DNA of 29,502 nt. Origin: JAFALX01 sp036378495. GTDB lineage: Bacteria; Chloroflexota; Dormibacteria; Aeolococcales; Aeolococcaceae. The notes under the pieces were generated by a model that was given only the letters and a program-made list of their open reading frames with translations, searched no databases and was not told the DNA's origin. Below, piece after piece: positions 26,142-29,502 of the stretch (positions within the stretch are counted from its first letter, which is position 1; each line of letters begins with the position of its first letter). The position numbers and the translations under genes were made by a program. The DNA lies in assembly GCA_036378495.1 (NCBI GenBank), contig DASUWI010000110.1, forward strand, positions 1 to 29,502, read 5' to 3'.

Positions 26142-27059
26142 TTAGTAGGCGCAGACCGCGAAGCCGGCAACGGACGTGTTGTTCGCACTTCCGTTGTTGA
26201 GCAACGAGCGCCACTCGTTCGTGTTCGCCGGCCATGTGCTGCCGACGTTGACCAACCTCGATCTCGAGAAGTTGCCCTCCCCGCCACCTAGCACCGACGT
26301 CTGGATCCCGGCGACGACGGGGCACTTGACCGTCGTGGACGACTGTGAGCCGGCGGCGGCAGTGGAGAAGGGGCCCTCGACGATCGCGTAGCCGTCCGCA
26401 GTCGAGTATTTCGAGCAGACGGCGTAGACCTGCACCACCTCGGCGGTGGCGCTGGGGTTGTTCTGAAACACAGCCCAGCCATACGCGGAGCTGCGCGCGA
26501 ACGGCTCCGACTCGTTGAGGTTGACATCCAGCGGGGTGCTGCCTGCGAACGCGCCGCCGCCGAGCACCTTGTCCCCCGTTGGGCAGAACACCGTTGCCTC
26601 CGTCTGGGCTGCTGCTGGATTGGCCACCGCGTGTGAAACCACGGCGTACCCCGACTTCGGGGTGGCACAGACCGCGTACACGGTGAAATGGGCTGCGGTG
26701 CCGCCGGCGTTGTTCACTCCGCCGACCCAGCTCGACCCGGCGGACGGATACGAGTCGGCGATGTTGACCGCGAGGTTGCTCGAGGCGATGAGCACCCCGC
26801 CGCTCTGCGGCTTTGTCTTGACGCCCGATACCTTCGGGCACGCGACACTGCCGAATGTCGTCGCACCACCCTGAGCGACGGACTCCGAGGTGACAATTGT
26901 GTAGCCCGCCGGCGTGCGCACCGACGCCGTGGGGCTGGAACTGCTGGTCTGCGCCGCGACCGTGACGGCTCCGGCCATGAGCGACGCAACACTCGCAAGC
27001 GCGACCGCGGCGACAACGTTCCGGCGCGGCCGTACGAACGATTTGGTACGAATGGACAT
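26142..27059 (-). CDS. Secreted protein with three internal repeats
   Basis: 305 residues from ATG 27059, with GAGGGGGG just upstream. A signal peptide (basic start, hydrophobic 14-36, cut near VAAQ) is followed by three repeats of about 80 residues at 52-131, 137-215 and 223-303. Each begins GY(T/A)(I/V)V, has one Cys in a CP pair about 22 residues on, a Gly-rich turn (LGGG in repeats two and three), and ends (V/G)(Y/F)AVC. The Cys pairs are C74/C131, C159/C215 and C246/C303, probably one disulfide per repeat. No membrane anchor is seen, so it is likely released or wall-associated. I do not recognise a function. A candidate ECF promoter lies upstream. Confidence 0.8.
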   Translation of the reverse strand: MSIRTKSFVRPRRNVVAAVALASVASLMAGAVTVAAQTSSSSPTASVRTPAGYTIVTSESVAQGGATTFGSVACPKVSGVKTKPQSGGVLIASSNLAVNIADSYPSAGSSWVGGVNNAGGTAAHFTVYAVCATPKSGYAVVSHAVANPAAAQTEATVFCPTGDKVLGGGAFAGSTPLDVNLNESEPFARSSAYGWAVFQNNPSATAEVVQVYAVCSKYSTADGYAIVEGPFSTAAAGSQSSTTVKCPVVAGIQTSVLGGGEGNFSRSRLVNVGSTWPANTNEWRSLLNNGSANNTSVAGFAVCAY

Positions 27060-27079
27060 TTTCCCCCCTCACGCTAATA

Positions 27080-27104
27080 AACGTATCGACCAGGCAGTAC
27101 GTTC
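27080..27104 (-). promoter_or_regulatory. Candidate ECF-type promoter of the secreted triple-repeat protein
   Basis: Minus strand reads CGAAC, 17 nt, CGTTTA, ending 20 nt before the ATG. It has the same AAC-N17-CGTT form as the element before the ECF sigma gene at 20261, suggesting the same sigma factor reads both. TTTATT overlapping it could instead serve a housekeeping sigma. Confidence 0.4.
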
Positions 27105-27163
27105 GTGCGATAGGCGCCCTCCCTCTCTCTTTCTTCAGGTCAGCCCCCGCTGACTGCTGTCAA

Positions 27164-27181
27164 GCCTAACTCCGGTCAGGC
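27164..27181 (-). terminator. Weak hairpin after the carboxyltransferase gene
   Basis: GCCTGAC / GTTAGGC with one G-U pair and a 4-nt loop, 31 nt after the gene stop on the minus strand. A second small stem, GTCAGC/GCTGAC, lies at 27139-27154. There is no U-tract beyond two T residues. Confidence 0.3.
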
Positions 27182-27212
27182 CAATGATTCAACGACCCGT
27201 ACCCGAGCACCG

Positions 27213-29003
27213 TTACTCGATGTCGACCAGGGGGTCGCGCGGCTTGACCACGTCGCCCTGCTTGACATGGACGCGGGCCACGCGACCGGACCGTGTGGCC
27301 GTGATGTCGTTCTGCATCTTCATCGCCTCGAGCACCGCGACCACATCGCCGAGGTGCACCTGGTCACCGACGGCCACCGCCACCTTGAGCAGCAGACCCT
27401 GCATGGGCGCCACCACGGTTCCCTCGCGCACGGTGGGGGCGTCCTCCCGGGCTGCGGCCGAGGCGGCGGGAACGTCACCTCCGCCCCCCGCACCGATGAC
27501 CCGCACGGAATAGGCCTGGCCGTCCACCTCGACCGTGAGCTCGCGCACCGGGAGCGACGGCGCCTCCGCCGCGGAGGCGCTCTCCGGCTCGGGGGGCGCC
27601 TCGGCCGCCGCGCCGGCAGCAGGCTCGGCGTCGGGTAGCGCCTCGCCGCTCAGACGTTCGGCCACGGCCTCACCACGGGCAAGGGCCAGGAACTCGTCGG
27701 GGAACATCGCGTACATCACGAGCGCCTCGCCGCTCGGACCCGCGATGCCCTCGCGCTCGAGTCCGCGGCGCGCTGCCGGCAGCGCCGCCTCGAGCAGATC
27801 CGCCGGGCGGCAGTCGATCGCCTCCTCGCGGCCGTTGACCAGCCGCCGGACCTCGCGATCGATCGGATACGGCGGCTCGCCGTAGAGCCCGAGGCAGTAG
27901 TCCTTTATCTCTTGGCTCACCGTCGCGTAGCGGTCGCCGTCGCACACGTTGTAGACCGCCTGGGTGGCGAGCATCTCGGCGATCGGCGTCATCAGCGGCG
28001 GGTAGCCGAGCTCGGAGCGCACCCGGGCGAGCTCGGCCTCGACCTCGCCCAGCCGGGCGACGGAGTCGCGGGCGCGCAGCTCGGCGAGCGCGTGACCCAT
28101 CGCCGAGGGCGGCAGCAGACCGCGCAGCGCGGATGTGTCGAGGCGCATCGCGAAGGGATCGGCCACGTCGGCGTAGCCCACCATCACCTGCTCGAGCGTG
28201 AGGGCGGTCTCGGCGACAGCGGCCAGGTCGAGCCCGGGATCGACTTCGCTACCGCCGAAGCCGGCGATCACCGCCTCGGCCGCCGGCATTGAGGACCCGC
28301 CCGCCAGCGGCGACAGCGCCACGTCGACGCGACCCGCGCCCGCAAGGGACGCCAGGTACGAGGCCAGGGTCGCCTGCCCGGTCTGGGCCACCATGGACAC
28401 CGCGACGGGAACGCCGGTCGCGTCACGGAGCGCCCGCACGGTCTCGGCTGCACGCGTCGCCACGAGCACACCGAGCGGGTCGTGGAGGCAGATGCTGGCG
28501 TAGCCGGCGTCGATGAGCGCGCGGCCCACACGAATGACGTGGTCGACGTCATGGTGAGGCGCCTCGCTGTACACGATCACGCCCTCCGCCTGGCGCCCCG
28601 AGGCGGCGATGGCCGACGCACAGCGGGTCAGGTTGCGGACATCGTTGAGCGGGTCGTAGCAGCGGAAGATGTCGATCCCGGCTGCGGCGGCGGCGGCGAT
28701 GAAGGCGTCCACCACGTCGTCGGGCTGATGCCGGTGCGCAACCAGCGCCTGGCCCGCGAGCAGCCCGACCAGCGGCGTGATCGGCGCCGCCGCGCGAAGG
28801 CCCCGGAGCCGGTCGAACGGGTCCTCAGCCAGGAACCGCAGCGAGGCTTCGAATGTGGAGCCGCCGAACACGTCGAGCGCGGCGAACCCGCAGTGGTCCA
28901 GCGGTTCGGCGACCGTCACCGCGTGGCGTTGACGCAGCCGGCTCACCAGCAGCGCCTGCTGGCCATGGCGGAGGGATGTTTCCACCAATTCGAGCCGGGG
29001 CAT
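27213..29003 (-). CDS. Carboxyltransferase-biotin carrier fusion, PycB/OadA-like with degenerate metal site
   Basis: 596 residues from ATG 29003. An HMGL-like carboxyltransferase barrel (about 1-290) and PYC/OADA conserved domain (about 290-450) precede an Ala/Glu/Pro linker and a biotinyl domain (about 525-596) with EAMKMQ and biotin acceptor Lys562. The barrel is recognisable (FGGSTFEASLRFLAEDPFDRL, GIDIFRCYDPLNDVRNL, SPLAGGSS). Residues that bind the metal and keto-acid in relatives are changed: DTTLRDAHQS reads ETSLRHGQQA (Glu8), the carbamylated Lys of IKDMAG is His174 in LHDPLG, the His-x-His pair reads Ser203-Met-Val205, and the Arg of LLRGQ is Ala83. The biotin part and partner carboxylase look intact, so the acceptor may not be pyruvate. 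Confidence 0.85.
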   Translation of the reverse strand: MPRLELVETSLRHGQQALLVSRLRQRHAVTVAEPLDHCGFAALDVFGGSTFEASLRFLAEDPFDRLRGLRAAAPITPLVGLLAGQALVAHRHQPDDVVDAFIAAAAAAGIDIFRCYDPLNDVRNLTRCASAIAASGRQAEGVIVYSEAPHHDVDHVIRVGRALIDAGYASICLHDPLGVLVATRAAETVRALRDATGVPVAVSMVAQTGQATLASYLASLAGAGRVDVALSPLAGGSSMPAAEAVIAGFGGSEVDPGLDLAAVAETALTLEQVMVGYADVADPFAMRLDTSALRGLLPPSAMGHALAELRARDSVARLGEVEAELARVRSELGYPPLMTPIAEMLATQAVYNVCDGDRYATVSQEIKDYCLGLYGEPPYPIDREVRRLVNGREEAIDCRPADLLEAALPAARRGLEREGIAGPSGEALVMYAMFPDEFLALARGEAVAERLSGEALPDAEPAAGAAAEAPPEPESASAAEAPSLPVRELTVEVDGQAYSVRVIGAGGGGDVPAASAAAREDAPTVREGTVVAPMQGLLLKVAVAVGDQVHLGDVVAVLEAMKMQNDITATRSGRVARVHVKQGDVVKPRDPLVDIE

Positions 29004-29011
29004 GGCCGGGA

Positions 29012-29017
29012 AGTCTA
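29012..29017 (-). promoter_or_regulatory. Candidate -10 element of a leaderless carboxyltransferase promoter
   Basis: Minus strand reads GGATAGACT, then 8 nt, then the ATG at 29003. TAGACT and its distance match the purM element exactly. No ribosome site is visible in the 8 nt. It sits in the 26-nt gap after purE. Confidence 0.5.
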
Positions 29018-29029
29018 TCCGCGGCCGCT

Positions 29030-29502
29030 TCAGGGTCCCGGCGTGGCCGGCGCGGCGTCCGCCATGAACCCTTCGGGCGGCTGAGCCCGCTCGCGCATCC
29101 GAGCTCGCTCCTTGAGCACGGCAGCGGCAACGTCGGCGTCGCCGAGCGCGATGATCTCGGCGGCGAGATGGCCCGCGTTGCGAGCGCCCATCTCGCCCAC
29201 TGCGACCGTGGCCACCGGGATGCCCGGCGGCATCTGCGCGATGCTGAGCAGCGAGTCGAATCCCGCCAGCGGCGTCGCCGCGAGCGGCACGCCGATCACG
29301 GGCAGCGTGGTCATCGAGGCGAGCACTCCCGGCAAGGCGGCCGCGGCGCCGGCGCCGGCGACCAGGACGCGCAGCCCGCGGTCATGTGCGGCGAGCGCGT
29401 ACTGCCGCACCAGCTCCGGGGCGCGGTGGGCGGACATCACTCCAATCTCCCAGCCGACGCCGTATGAGTCGAGCACCTCGCCCGTACGCCGCATCGCCGC
29501 GA
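29030..29502 (-). CDS. purE: N5-carboxyaminoimidazole ribonucleotide mutase (5' end beyond the window)
   Basis: About 157 codons are visible, open through the window edge; the ATG at 29494 is internal because the family begins further upstream with a GS-(K/D)-SD motif. It rearranges N5-CAIR to CAIR. Seen: SAHRAPELVRQYA with the catalytic His, VLVAGAGAAAALPGVLAS, LPVIGVPL, and SIAQMPPGIPVATVAVGEMGARNAGHLA near the end, typical of class I PurE. A short Pro-rich tail follows. It lies 26 nt upstream of the carboxyltransferase gene on the same strand. purK or purD could lie just outside. Confidence 0.94.
   Translation of the reverse strand, partial: AAMRRTGEVLDSYGVGWEIGVMSAHRAPELVRQYALAAHDRGLRVLVAGAGAAAALPGVLASMTTLPVIGVPLAATPLAGFDSLLSIAQMPPGIPVATVAVGEMGARNAGHLAAEIIALGDADVAAAVLKERARMRERAQPPEGFMADAAPATPGP

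Noticed and set aside
27158..27163. Perfect TTGACA on the minus strand upstream of the secreted-protein gene
   Set aside because: No TAnnnT element lies 15-19 nt downstream, so it is not supported as a -35.

Overview
The window is about 29.5 kb of GC-rich (roughly 70 percent by eye) bacterial chromosome, densely coded and mostly on the minus strand. It suggests a high-GC Terrabacteria lineage: Actinomycetota, or a deep relative such as Dormibacterota or Chloroflexota. The reasons are a three-part FGAM synthase (PurS, PurQ and a short PurL), a PurF with propeptide and Fe-S cysteines, several apparently leaderless promoters and a sortase-like surface protein. I cannot place it more exactly from sequence alone.

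Region 1 (1-7712) is an exopolysaccharide locus. A minus-strand operon encodes a polyprenyl-phosphate sugar-1-phosphate transferase, a GDP-mannose 3,5-epimerase-like enzyme, a GT4 glycosyltransferase and an FkbM methyltransferase cut by the window edge. Divergent from it are a Wzz/BY-kinase fusion and a small membrane-anchored secreted protein. GDP-mannose 4,6-dehydratase closes the region but is transcribed with the purine genes.

Region 2 (7717-19363, plus purE at 29030-29502) is de novo purine synthesis in two minus-strand blocks: purM-purN-purH-gmd, and purB-purC-purS-(424-nt gap)-purQ-purL-purF-GNAT. Most junctions are ATGA/GTGA or 7-8 nt overlaps, so the non-coding gap between purS and purQ stands out. 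It holds an 8-bp hairpin, a perfect 18-nt palindrome and a nested 136-nt inverted-repeat structure. Every step from PRPP to IMP is present except PurD and PurK, which may lie beyond the window.

Region 3 (19354-23160, plus strand) has a glycerophosphodiester phosphodiesterase, then an ECF sigma factor overlapping by one base a 778-residue membrane protein with Ig-like and beta-propeller domains, probably its anti-sigma/sensor.

Region 4 (23173-29003, minus strand) has two SAM-methyltransferase-like genes, a biotin carboxylase, a secreted protein with three internal repeats, and a carboxyltransferase-biotin carrier fusion. The fusion keeps its biotinylation site but has lost the recognisable metal-binding residues of pyruvate carboxylase/oxaloacetate decarboxylase.

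The most interesting signals are this degenerate carboxyltransferase, the structured purS-purQ gap, a shared AAC-N17-CGTT promoter candidate linking the ECF sigma gene to the triple-repeat secreted protein, and a recurrent TAGAnT-N8-start arrangement suggesting leaderless mRNAs.
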